The notes beneath the pieces were generated by a model. That model was not told where the DNA came from. It made no database searches and saw nothing but the letters and a program-made list of their open reading frames with translations. DNA of 64,000 nt from positions 6,250,087 through 6,314,086 of the forward strand of contig NZ_JAPDNR010000001.1 in the NCBI RefSeq assembly GCF_025989125.1, read 5' to 3'. Numbering within the stretch: position 1 is the stretch's first letter; every line of letters begins with the position of its first letter. Made by a program: the position numbers and the translations under genes. Positions 24,696 to 32,207 of this stretch are shown here, piece after piece. The stretch comes from Chitinophaga nivalis. Its GTDB lineage: Bacteria; Bacteroidota; Bacteroidia; Chitinophagales; Chitinophagaceae.

Positions 24696-26474
24696 TTACG
24701 ACATCCTGAGTGCCGGCAAAGATCGGATCATGGCCTGTTGCAATTCTTTTAAGACAACAGGTTTGGTAATATATTCCTTTGCCCCTGCCTTTATCAATTC
24801 GCGCTGGGTTTCGATGATGGCCTCTCCGGACACCATTATAACAGGAATCCTGCTTAGTTCATCCTGTTGTTTGAGTGACTCCAGAATTTCCTTACCGGTC
24901 ATATCCGGCAAAAATGAGTCCAGCAGGATGATATCCGGACTTTCCAGTGCAGCCATGCGGATACCTTCGGCGCCGTTTTCCGCGATGATGGCATGACCAC
25001 ATATTTTCGCGAGGAATCTTTTCAGGATATGGGCATTCATCCGGTCGTCTTCAATGATCAATACTTTTACATGACTCAGGTCGCAGGTCAGGGTTTCTGC
25101 ATCCGCAATAATGACTGATTTTGTATCTACCTGGATGAATGGAAATTCCAGGGTAAAAGATGTTCCGGCTTTTTCGCGGCTTTCCACCCGGATGTTACCG
25201 TCCAGCAGGTCTACCAGTTTTTTGGTGATAGGTAATCCGAGGCCGGTGCTGTTGCATTGGTTACCATCGCTTACAAAAGGTTCAAAAATGAGGGGCAACC
25301 GGTTGGCGGGAATACCACAACCTTCATCGGCGACAATCAGCTGCCAGCGATCTTTATTAATCAGTTTTGTTTTAATCACGATGTTTTTGTTGCTGGAAGT
25401 AAATTTGATGGCGTTGGCCAGGAGGTTGGTAACGATTTGGGAGAGCTTGTTTTTTTCACCCAGCATAATGGTGGGCATATTATTGCCTACCTCCAGCACT
25501 ATTTTTGAACCATATATATTGGCCAGGTACTGATTGGCCAGTACAATCTGGTTGAGCCATGCCCGGAAGTTAAATACTTCATTATGTATTTCATCGAACT
25601 TCCCGGCTTCAATTTTCGCCATCTCCAATACATTATTAATAATACGCAGGCCCTGGTTACCGGCTGAATACAGACTTTCAATCAGCGGCCGGTAGGAACC
25701 GATGGCATCATCGGGTGGTGCAGCCATCAACAGCTGACCGGCGCCCAGCATGGTATTGAACGGCTGCCTCATTTCGTGGCTGGTTTCTCTCACATAAATA
25801 CTTTTGGATACGTTGGCCCGTTCCAGTTCTTTGGAACGCACATCCAGTTCATCGCGTTGTTTCCGTAGTTCTTCACTATTGCCTCGGATAATTTCCAGCA
25901 ATGCCTTGTAGTTACCTTCATATAAAACAATCACGAGTACATTCAGGATAATGCCAATCGGGAATACAATGCCGCGGATAGAAAAAGCATGGTTATTCAT
26001 GGCCGGGAAAGGCGTTACGATCTGCCAGAGGTGATTCAGTTCAATACTTAAAATAGAAAATGCGGTGATGCCAATGCAAATGGCCCGTTGCAGCTTATGC
26101 TGAAACCGCAGGAAAGACAGCCCTATCATAAAAAAACCCACCTGCTGTACACCGGAGTCGTGGTCCATCTTCACACCGAAGTAAATAATGGCAACATTCT
26201 GCAGCATATAAAAAAGCAGGGCAGCTATTCCATAGTGGTGGTACCTGTTCAGCAACAATACCACCACAAAGGCAGTGGCTTCTAAACATCCGGCAAAGAA
26301 GATCTGAGAGGTACGGAAAATAAACAGATAGGCCGCCAATGTTCCGAATATAGCAAACAATGCTGTGATGATGCTGACCAGATTTACCGTATACAGATTT
26401 CTTTTTTGTTCTTTGCTTAGATGAGGAGTAAGCCCAATGTAACAAAGCTGGTTAATAACGTTTGAGGGTTTCAT
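24696..26474 (-). CDS. Membrane-bound hybrid sensor histidine kinase/response regulator
   Basis: About 592 residues. The N-terminal 200 residues hold about six hydrophobic segments and no periplasmic sensor domain. A short coiled coil (SEELRKQRDELDVRSKELE) leads to a HisKA H-box, SHEMRQPFN, that departs from the usual SHELRTPLN. An HATPase_c domain follows with N-box NLLANAIKFT, G1 DEGCGIP and G2 STGLGLPI. The last 120 residues form a receiver domain (VLIIEDDRMN; phospho-acceptor Asp in LLDSFLPD; Lys in ITKPV). The signal and target are unknown. I chose the ATG at 26474 (MKPSNV) over an upstream TTG at 26504. It lies co-directionally between the terpene synthase and the NRPS; a regulatory link to either is only inference. 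Confidence 0.93.
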   Translation of the reverse strand: MKPSNVINQLCYIGLTPHLSKEQKRNLYTVNLVSIITALFAIFGTLAAYLFIFRTSQIFFAGCLEATAFVVVLLLNRYHHYGIAALLFYMLQNVAIIYFGVKMDHDSGVQQVGFFMIGLSFLRFQHKLQRAICIGITAFSILSIELNHLWQIVTPFPAMNNHAFSIRGIVFPIGIILNVLVIVLYEGNYKALLEIIRGNSEELRKQRDELDVRSKELERANVSKSIYVRETSHEMRQPFNTMLGAGQLLMAAPPDDAIGSYRPLIESLYSAGNQGLRIINNVLEMAKIEAGKFDEIHNEVFNFRAWLNQIVLANQYLANIYGSKIVLEVGNNMPTIMLGEKNKLSQIVTNLLANAIKFTSSNKNIVIKTKLINKDRWQLIVADEGCGIPANRLPLIFEPFVSDGNQCNSTGLGLPITKKLVDLLDGNIRVESREKAGTSFTLEFPFIQVDTKSVIIADAETLTCDLSHVKVLIIEDDRMNAHILKRFLAKICGHAIIAENGAEGIRMAALESPDIILLDSFLPDMTGKEILESLKQQDELSRIPVIMVSGEAIIETQRELIKAGAKEYITKPVVLKELQQAMIRSLPALRMS

Positions 26475-26516
26475 AATATGGTTTTTTTGGAATATAGCAA
26501 GCAAATGAGGTATTAT

Positions 26517-26545
26517 CCCCTATTTTAGTTTAATTAAAATAGGGG
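26517..26545. promoter_or_regulatory. Perfect inverted repeat between terpene synthase and kinase
   Basis: Arms CCCCTATTTTA and TAAAATAGGGG (11 bp, perfect) with a 7-nt loop, 41 bp after the terpene synthase stop and 43 bp before the kinase start. No U-run follows on the minus strand, so it could be an operator of the kinase gene as well as a terminator of the terpene synthase. Confidence 0.55.
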
Positions 26546-26586
26546 AAATAGCTCATTGACAGGGTTAATACATCGTTAATCAGTTG

Positions 26587-27561
26587 TTAATCCAGATTTT
26601 TTAAGTTTTCAAATTGTTCCGCGTATCGGTAAGTTGTCTCTGACCAGATCTTGTTACCGAGGATCATCTGTTTAAGGTTTTCAATATACACTTTAAACAG
26701 TGCATTGTACGCACCGAAGTCTGGCGGCGTTTCGCAGAGTTCCAGGAACTGGGTCATGGCATCATTATGAATCCGGGCTGCCATATCAAAGGCGTCTGCC
26801 AGTGTACCTTTATATTCCTGGTGAATCACCAGTACCAGGTTCATCAGCTCGCCATCTTTGTATTCCTTGGCAGCGGAATAATAATCATTTGCCCAGGCCA
26901 TGATGCCCACAGCCAGTTTACGCAACTGGAAAATATACGGGTGGGTATGCATTTCATGCGGGAATATACCGCCTGAAGCCAATTCCACCCACCCCAGCAA
27001 TTGATACAATCCTACCAGGTCTTCCCGCAGGATCATGTAATAATCCACATTCGGATAGATCCCTCTGGCATTGAAAAAGCAACTGACGATGAGCGAATCG
27101 AAGAAGTCTTTGACATCAGCGATGTAGCGGCTTACCCATTCGGGGGAAGAAATCTCCAGCAACTCGGTACGCAACAGGGCAAACTGATGCAGCACGTCGT
27201 CGTCATTCTCCGGAGTTACCACATGCCCTTCCAGGGTTAAAATGGCTTTTTCGCAATGCAGCTGTACCTCGTGTGCATTTTTGCTCAAACCATGCAGGTC
27301 ATCAAAAGCAAAAAACAGCAGGACGTGCCGGGCTGCTGCGCGCAACATTTTCTCTGATGCCGTCGGAAAAAAACGGGCCGTCAGTTCTCCGAAAGTAGAT
27401 CGCTTGAATGCCGCTCTTAACTCCGGCGAAAGCGAGCTGTAGTCATCTGCCCATTCCTTGATTTTGTCTTCGATGTTTGCGATAAAAGGGCTTTCAATTA
27501 CGCCAAATGGGCAGTAGAGAGGCAGGAGCCTACTAAAAGGCTTAACAGGTGTTGATAACAT
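26587..27561 (-). CDS. Class I terpene synthase (cyclase)
   Basis: 324 residues, the usual length of bacterial single-domain class I terpene cyclases. These ionise a prenyl diphosphate through Mg2+ bound by two motifs. The Asp-rich motif is D87-D88-L-H-G in FFAFDDLHG. The NSE motif is complete: N225-D226-xx-S229-xx-K232-E233. Arg179 sits where the pyrophosphate sensor is expected, and a C-terminal RY pair is present (TYRYAEQF). No signal peptide, so cytoplasmic. The product cannot be read from sequence; a sesquiterpene is the commonest for this architecture. No prenyltransferase, P450 or methyltransferase lies beside it, so it may work alone. It is followed by the co-directional histidine kinase. 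Confidence 0.92.
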   Translation of the reverse strand: MLSTPVKPFSRLLPLYCPFGVIESPFIANIEDKIKEWADDYSSLSPELRAAFKRSTFGELTARFFPTASEKMLRAAARHVLLFFAFDDLHGLSKNAHEVQLHCEKAILTLEGHVVTPENDDDVLHQFALLRTELLEISSPEWVSRYIADVKDFFDSLIVSCFFNARGIYPNVDYYMILREDLVGLYQLLGWVELASGGIFPHEMHTHPYIFQLRKLAVGIMAWANDYYSAAKEYKDGELMNLVLVIHQEYKGTLADAFDMAARIHNDAMTQFLELCETPPDFGAYNALFKVYIENLKQMILGNKIWSETTYRYAEQFENLKNLD

Positions 27562-28676
27562 GAGCGTAGATTTTTACTGGTTAAAAATTGATGATTCGAA
27601 AAAAAATTTTAGCTGGAAATATGGTTATGGTATCGTCGTATTAATGGTTATGAAGCTCCAGTAATTTATCCTTTTTTTGTCCATTTTAGCTTTTTCAAAA
27701 TACGAAAACATAGGACCTACAGGCTTTTATCACCTTCGGAAAAAGCAATCAAAATGCTGTCTCACAGATTAGTAAACCTTAGAAAAAAATGATTATAAAA
27801 AGGATTCAACATACATGACCTAGATAAATTAAGATTTCATAGTGATATAGGATCGCAGCAGACAGGTTGGAACCGTGCTGAACACAGGGCAGCCGGCGGG
27901 TTTGTTACGCCTGTTACTGCTATGGAGGTGCTTTATTATTGGCTTTTTTACTGCATTATGTTAGCGGTTAAAGCCGGCACATGGGGATTATACTGTTTTG
28001 AGGGCGCCTGTTATGGCCTTCTCTTTCTATAAATTGCAGGAGGCATTGGCATGTCCGGCCTGCTCCTGGCAGTGCTCAATAAGATGCTATAGTTGTAATT
28101 TTTTACGGCCTCCGGGTAACTACCGGCTATCACCAGGTAGTACCTGACATTTATTTGTAACACAGAACAATCCCGTCCCGCCTTTATGCCTTCCACAGCA
28201 ACCGTCTGATTACTGGTAAGCATCTACCCCACTATTCCATTGACCTGCTTTATGCAGATCAATAAAAAAGCAACAATCATTACATCTCCTTCCCTTTTTC
28301 TGCTGCCCGGCATCATTCATTTTTGGAGGCATTACTACCGGTATCCCCTATACGACGTTTATTTTTGACCACGAGGTAGCCACATTACCTTCTATTTTCA
28401 GGGGGATTTTTCGTCAGGATGCAGGTAATCTTTTTTCCTTAGCTCACTCGTTCCGGGTGGATTATATGCGCATCGGGGATTATCCAAAGGGGTCCAACAG
28501 GGTTAGGAATATGCTGCAAACCCTTTACTGCAGGGAATATCCAAGCTCCTGTCCGGCGCCTTATTTGCATAACAAACATTCATAATATATATTTTTTAAA
28601 AAATATTTTGTCAAATAAAAAAAGATTCTCTACATTTGCATCCCGCAATTGACGGAAAGAGTTCTTAAAAAAGATT
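27562..28676. other. Intergenic region, no intact gene
   Basis: About 1.1 kb between the terpene synthase start and tRNA-Leu. It must contain the promoter of the terpene synthase near 27.6 kb. A plus-strand open frame of about 110 codons ending near 28586 has natural-looking composition but no start codon and no recognisable domain; it may be a gene remnant. Nothing else is supported. Confidence 0.5.
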
Positions 28677-28763
28677 GCCCAGATGGCGGAATTGGTAGAC
28701 GCGCTAGACTCAAAATCTTGTTTTCGAAAGGGAGTGCAGGTTCGATTCCTGTTCTGGGCACCA
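28677..28763 (+). tRNA. tRNA-Leu(CAA)
   Basis: Acceptor arms GCCCAGA/TCTGGGC pair fully and CCA is encoded at 28761-28763. The D arm (GCG/CGC), the loop CTCAAAA with anticodon CAA at 28711-28713, a long variable arm as in type II tRNAs, and a T arm with TTCGATT are all present. The anticodon stem has one T-T mismatch (28705/28719). Island debris lies directly downstream, so the 3' end may have served as an attachment site. Confidence 0.95.
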
Positions 28764-28765
28764 GT

Positions 28766-28801
28766 AAAAGCCTGATAATCAATAGATTATCAGGCTTTTT
28801 T
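28766..28801 (+). terminator. Intrinsic terminator of tRNA-Leu
   Basis: Perfect 15-bp inverted repeat (AAAAGCCTGATAATC and its complement) with a 4-nt loop, ending in a T-run, 2 bases after the tRNA CCA. Confidence 0.9.
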
Positions 28802-29109
28802 GTTTGTATGATTGTCAAATTCCTTCTATTTTCCCGCTTCCAATCACTATTATTGACAAGCATTTGACACTCAGAATGACACTCAACAAACTACCCTCCA
28901 ATGGGCTAGCACGCTACCTTTCAAAGGAATTTACATTACAAAAAGACAAACAATCTTTCAAGTAAAAATGACTGACACTTCTGATTGTCAAATTTTATTT
29001 CCCATTTATTGCTCCACGAAAAAATTATCAAAAATTCTCTTACCGGAAATTTTCGCCTATGTTAAACCAAAGGCGCAGAAAGAACGAAATCATAAGTTTT
29101 GGTATGGAA

Positions 29110-29440
29110 AGGATGGAAAATATTAGAAGATGCTTTCTGTATCAATGTTATACCGGCTTGGCTTATGTCCATTTGGAAAGTTGAACAAGACCCACATAGT
29201 AGAAAAGTATGGTCAATTGTGGAGAAATACAGTAAGGAAAAAAACTAAAGTCCCTATAAGTGTACCATTGTCAAACAAAGTCGTTAAAATTTTAAAATTC
29301 TTTCCATACAACAAAAAGCTGCTTTCTGTTCTACTAATCAGCGATATAGTATCTACTTAAAGGAACCTACTGATACTTGCGGAATCGATAAAAGCCTATG
29401 TACACACAGCCAGAATAATTTTTGGAATACTTTACAAGTA
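29110..29440 (+). pseudogene. Decayed tyrosine recombinase (integrase), catalytic-domain fragment
   Basis: Pieces of a Bacteroidota-type phage integrase appear in order but in different frames. First FLYQCYTGLAYVHLE (box I region, from 29134), then a shift into NKTHIVEKYGQLW and RKKTKVPISVPLSNKVVKIL (29195-29300). A further shift gives TNQRYSIYLKEPTDTCGIDK, and another gives THTARIIFG, the counterpart of the HxARHTFA box. At least three frameshifts and loss of the conserved His in the last box make it non-functional. The N-terminal half is not recognisable. The position just after tRNA-Leu is typical for an integrated element. Confidence 0.8.
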
Positions 29441-29450
29441 ATATTTTTTT

Positions 29451-29460
29451 TTGGGGGGGG
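29451..29460. repeat. T9-G8 homopolymer junction
   Basis: A run of nine T followed by eight G spans about 29444-29460, about 200 bp before the HEPN-like gene. Such tracts slip easily and could alter promoter spacing, or may only reflect decay. Confidence 0.6.
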
Positions 29461-29659
29461 CATTTTTGTTGAAGGTGATTTTATTGAAAAAACTCTTATT
29501 TCGTCATGTTTCTTATAAAAGCCTTCGCTATGGCTCGCTTTTAAAATTCATTTTTTTTGATTGGCTCTAGCGGCTGATTGCGGGATGCAATTTTATATCA
29601 TAGCGAAAAGCGAAAACTATTACATATATGGCTATATTGGAAAGTATAAATCAATACTT

Positions 29660-30244
29660 ATGGACAACGATCTTTTAAAGGACGCCGCAAAGGATAGTCT
29701 GAAAGGGACTAAATATGAGAAATGGAGTTTGGATAATAAGGATTTAACACTTTTATCTGGATGGGTTAAGATAGCCGCGTTTATTGTGGAAGCGAAGATC
29801 TCAATTGAACACGCGATTGAATTGAATAAGAATGAGAAATTCGAGATTAGAGATTTTGTGTTAGCGACTGGCATGTACAAGAATTTCGTCATGTCGTATT
29901 CAAAATGCTTTAACAGTGCGGGAATAGGAAATATATCTCTGGATGCAAAAGACATTTATAAAGATAAAGTTGATTTATTACGATTGCATAATGTAATTAT
30001 GAATGCAAGAAATACATATGTGGCTCATAACGATCATAATAATTCTGATGTTACACTATCCCTTACCTCCGAAGATGATAATTCAATTGTTTTGGCTCAA
30101 GTATATACAGTATCAACTCCTATAAATGAATTCAACGATTATAAGAACTTAATTTCCGTCTTAGAAGATGAAGTTATTTACCGATTCAATAAGAAGGTAG
30201 ATAAAATACAGACAAAAATAGGAAAGAACATATTTTTTGAGTAG
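29660..30244 (+). CDS. HEPN-like protein in tRNA-linked island
   Basis: 194 residues from ATG 29660 (MDNDLLKDAAK); in-frame starts at 29585 (ATG) and 29561 (TTG) would add 25-33 residues. No signal peptide or membrane segment; mostly predicted helix. Around residue 110 it has LRLHNVIMNARNTYVAHND. This contains an R-x5-H motif (R117, H123), the RX4-6H signature of HEPN domains, and resembles AbiU2-type HEPN proteins (LH...RNxYxAH). HEPN proteins are often RNases in abortive-infection or toxin systems, but some are inactive. The gene is AT-rich, unlike its flanks, and follows a decayed integrase, so it is probably transferred cargo. No nucleotidyltransferase partner is visible. The HEPN assignment is by motif only. 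Confidence 0.7.
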   Translation: MDNDLLKDAAKDSLKGTKYEKWSLDNKDLTLLSGWVKIAAFIVEAKISIEHAIELNKNEKFEIRDFVLATGMYKNFVMSYSKCFNSAGIGNISLDAKDIYKDKVDLLRLHNVIMNARNTYVAHNDHNNSDVTLSLTSEDDNSIVLAQVYTVSTPINEFNDYKNLISVLEDEVIYRFNKKVDKIQTKIGKNIFFE

Positions 30245-30388
30245 ATATTGCGCTTGTAATTTTCCTTCATAACATTGTGTAACGAAGGCTTTCGAATTGA
30301 GAAAAAAAGTTAAAGTAGATGTAAATATTTGATTTGTCTTTATCATTTTTGCAATGCTACTTTCATGATTAATCAAATAATTTTAATT

Positions 30389-30668
30389 ATGACAGAAATT
30401 TTAATTAATTCAAAATGCCCAGACATCAAATACCAGCAGATGTATAACTTGTTTATGGCATGCTATAGAGCGTTTTTTAAAAAATATTCTATAGTATCCA
30501 ATTGGATACTTCAAACCAGAAGCTGAAAAACAGGAGTTTTTGAACCTAATTAAGTACAAGTTTATTGAGCAAATAGGAATTGATGTTAGCAAAGTTGAAG
30601 TTATAAACTTTGATCCACATTACGACAACATCGTTTTAAAAAATGAATTTATTGTTTACCTAAATTAG
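30389..30668 (+). pseudogene. Small frameshifted gene of unknown function
   Basis: Frame one starts MTEILINSKCPDIKYQQMYN and stops near 30526. A second frame, joined around 30495, continues as IGYFKPEAEKQEFLNLIKY with natural composition to the stop at 30668. Together they would give about 90 residues. AT-rich like the HEPN gene. No family recognised; a sequencing error instead of decay is possible. Confidence 0.35.
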
Positions 30669-31041
30669 CTCCTGGATGGAGTGAAGCTCCCCATTAAACT
30701 ACCGGTTAAAAGTATTAAATAATCGCTAATCTAATAAATACGAAAAATAAAAATCCACTAAAAATCAGCTTATTGGAATTCTAAATGAGCAGGAATCAGG
30801 CCAGCTAGGATGATCATGGCATCAGCCAGGGAATATGTTATCAGCAGCAATACAACTACCCGAAACTTGCCGTTAACCAACTAAAGAAATGGAAAAATAT
30901 AGCGGCTACAATATAAGAAAATAGTTACTGAGCGGACCTTTCAGATTACGGCGATGAAAGGCGCTATAGCAAGCATGCGGAATACATATTTACGAGGGTA
31001 TCTCCCATGCCCGCAGCAGCAGGGAGATACCCTCGTAAGCA
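30669..31041. other. Intergenic region with terminator at its right end
   Basis: No intact gene. A short frame with YNYPKLAVNQLKKWKNI near 30850-30920 could be debris of a mobile gene, but this is too short to assign. Confidence 0.4.
30991..31037 (-). terminator. Terminator-like hairpin after the small secreted protein gene
   Basis: Perfect 16-bp inverted repeat (30991-31006 and 31022-31037) with a 15-nt loop, starting 4 bp after the stop of the minus-strand gene ending at 31042. Confidence 0.75.
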
Positions 31042-31380
31042 TTAATGCTGTCCTACAATTACCACATTGCCATTAGCAATATCCTGTGGTGTGACAACGT
31101 GTCTGATTCTGTAGGGAGGCATAAAAATAGCCAGTATTACATCTCCGGGAGATACCGGAACACTAGCTACCCCAAAGTGGTTGGTGCGGTAATGAATACC
31201 GGATGTACTGTTATATATATCAACAACACTTCCTGTATTCGATCCATAAGAAGTATGGAAGGTGATACGTACACTGGATGCTTTAACAGCTTTTGTTTCC
31301 GATTTTACGGGTGCAGGCATTGCACTGGCAAATAAAAAGACAATCGAAGCGCCAAGCATTAAAAGACTCTTTTTCATCAT
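31042..31380 (-). CDS. Small secreted protein, unknown function
   Basis: 112 residues. A clear Sec signal peptide (KKSLLMLGASIVFLFASAMPA) with cleavage around residues 23-28, then about 85 residues rich in Ser, Thr and Val (SVRITFHTSYGSNTGSVVDI) that look like a single beta-rich domain. No Cys in the mature part and no lipobox. Starts at 31380 and 31377 are both ATG. The long upstream gap and the strong hairpin after the stop suggest a monocistronic unit. Family not recognised. Confidence 0.7.
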   Translation of the reverse strand: MMKKSLLMLGASIVFLFASAMPAPVKSETKAVKASSVRITFHTSYGSNTGSVVDIYNSTSGIHYRTNHFGVASVPVSPGDVILAIFMPPYRIRHVVTPQDIANGNVVIVGQH

Positions 31381-31659
31381 TGATTTTTTTGGTTAATTAA
31401 ACAATATAAATAGAAGATACTTGTCTGCTAAAAGGCAGATTTGAACAAGTTTCGTAATAATGCTGAAGTAAAATCAGTGGCTAAAGCTTTCAGGTGACAA
31501 CTGCTGAAATTCTTTTATAAAATGTGACACATGTATGGCTATACGGTTTTATTATTGCATGTTAAGTTCAACTTTTCTCGCTGGGTAATAACACAATGGG
31601 GCCGTCGTCAGGAATTCAGTTGCTATTCCATCACCTGGCATACCGCTATAAGGGCTTAT

Positions 31660-31880
31660 CCCACATCACTATAATTGGCGCTTTCAAATTCGCTGGCAGT
31701 ACAATTATATATAGGTGAAAGACTTGCAAACATCGACTCCCGGCGTAACATTACCTTTATTGGGGCACGGACTACTACCCTTTTTTTCTTCAACAGCTAT
31801 AACCAATGCTACAGACACCGGCACAGCTCTGGTTAATTAAATAAAGGTTACAAGACTAATAAAAGCAGATTTCTTTTCAT
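31660..31880 (-). pseudogene. Possible remnant of a small secreted peptide gene
   Basis: ATG at 31880 starts MKRNLLLLVL then a stop. Other frames continue with AVEEKKGSSPCPNKGNVTPG and, after a shift, YNCTASEFESANYSDVG. Hydrophobic start plus a Cys-containing tail resembles small secreted peptides of this phylum (DUF6520-like), broken by several frameshifts. Weak evidence. Confidence 0.25.
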
Positions 31881-32166
31881 GGTTACGCATTTTTTAATAA
31901 TTAAGACAGGTCTGACAATTGACAGTTTTTCCTATAAAACGGGCCTTGCATGAGAGGGACCATTTTGTGTATACTTATAAGCTGACTCGGTTTCTTATAA
32001 ATTAAAATCTTAGATTGACAGTGTTTACGCAATGATAAAATTATGTGGTACTACTGCAACTTCTCAGCAGGAATAATTTTATTGAATATTTTTTTCCCTG
32101 TAATCAGATAACCGGGCTAAAAAACTACCCTGCAAAAAAATAACCTACGCCTTTATACACGCAAAA

Positions 32167-32195
32167 AAAAGAGGGAGCTACCCGCTCCCTCTTTT
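32167..32195 (-). terminator. Intrinsic terminator of the giant YD-type gene
   Basis: Perfect 12-bp arms (AAAAGAGGGAGC and its complement) with a 5-nt loop, followed on the minus strand by a U-run, 13 bp after the stop at 32208. Confidence 0.88.
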
Positions 32196-32207
32196 GCTAT
32201 CGTTGTT

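Larger units (their letters stand above)
31381..32207. other. Intergenic region with possible gene remnant
   Basis: Contains the upstream region of the small secreted protein gene and, at 32167-32195, the terminator of the giant YD gene. In between lies only a broken minus-strand reading frame (31660-31880). Confidence 0.5.

Noticed and set aside
28236..28586. Open plus-strand stretch with natural-looking translation before tRNA-Leu
   Set aside because: No start codon and no recognisable family; may be a remnant but cannot be supported as a gene.
28649..28867. Open frames on both strands over tRNA-Leu
   Set aside because: They are explained by the tRNA and its terminator.
30830..30930. Short frame with YNYPKLAVNQLKKWKNI, thought to be a transposase fragment
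   Set aside because: Too short for assignment, and no terminal repeats are seen.
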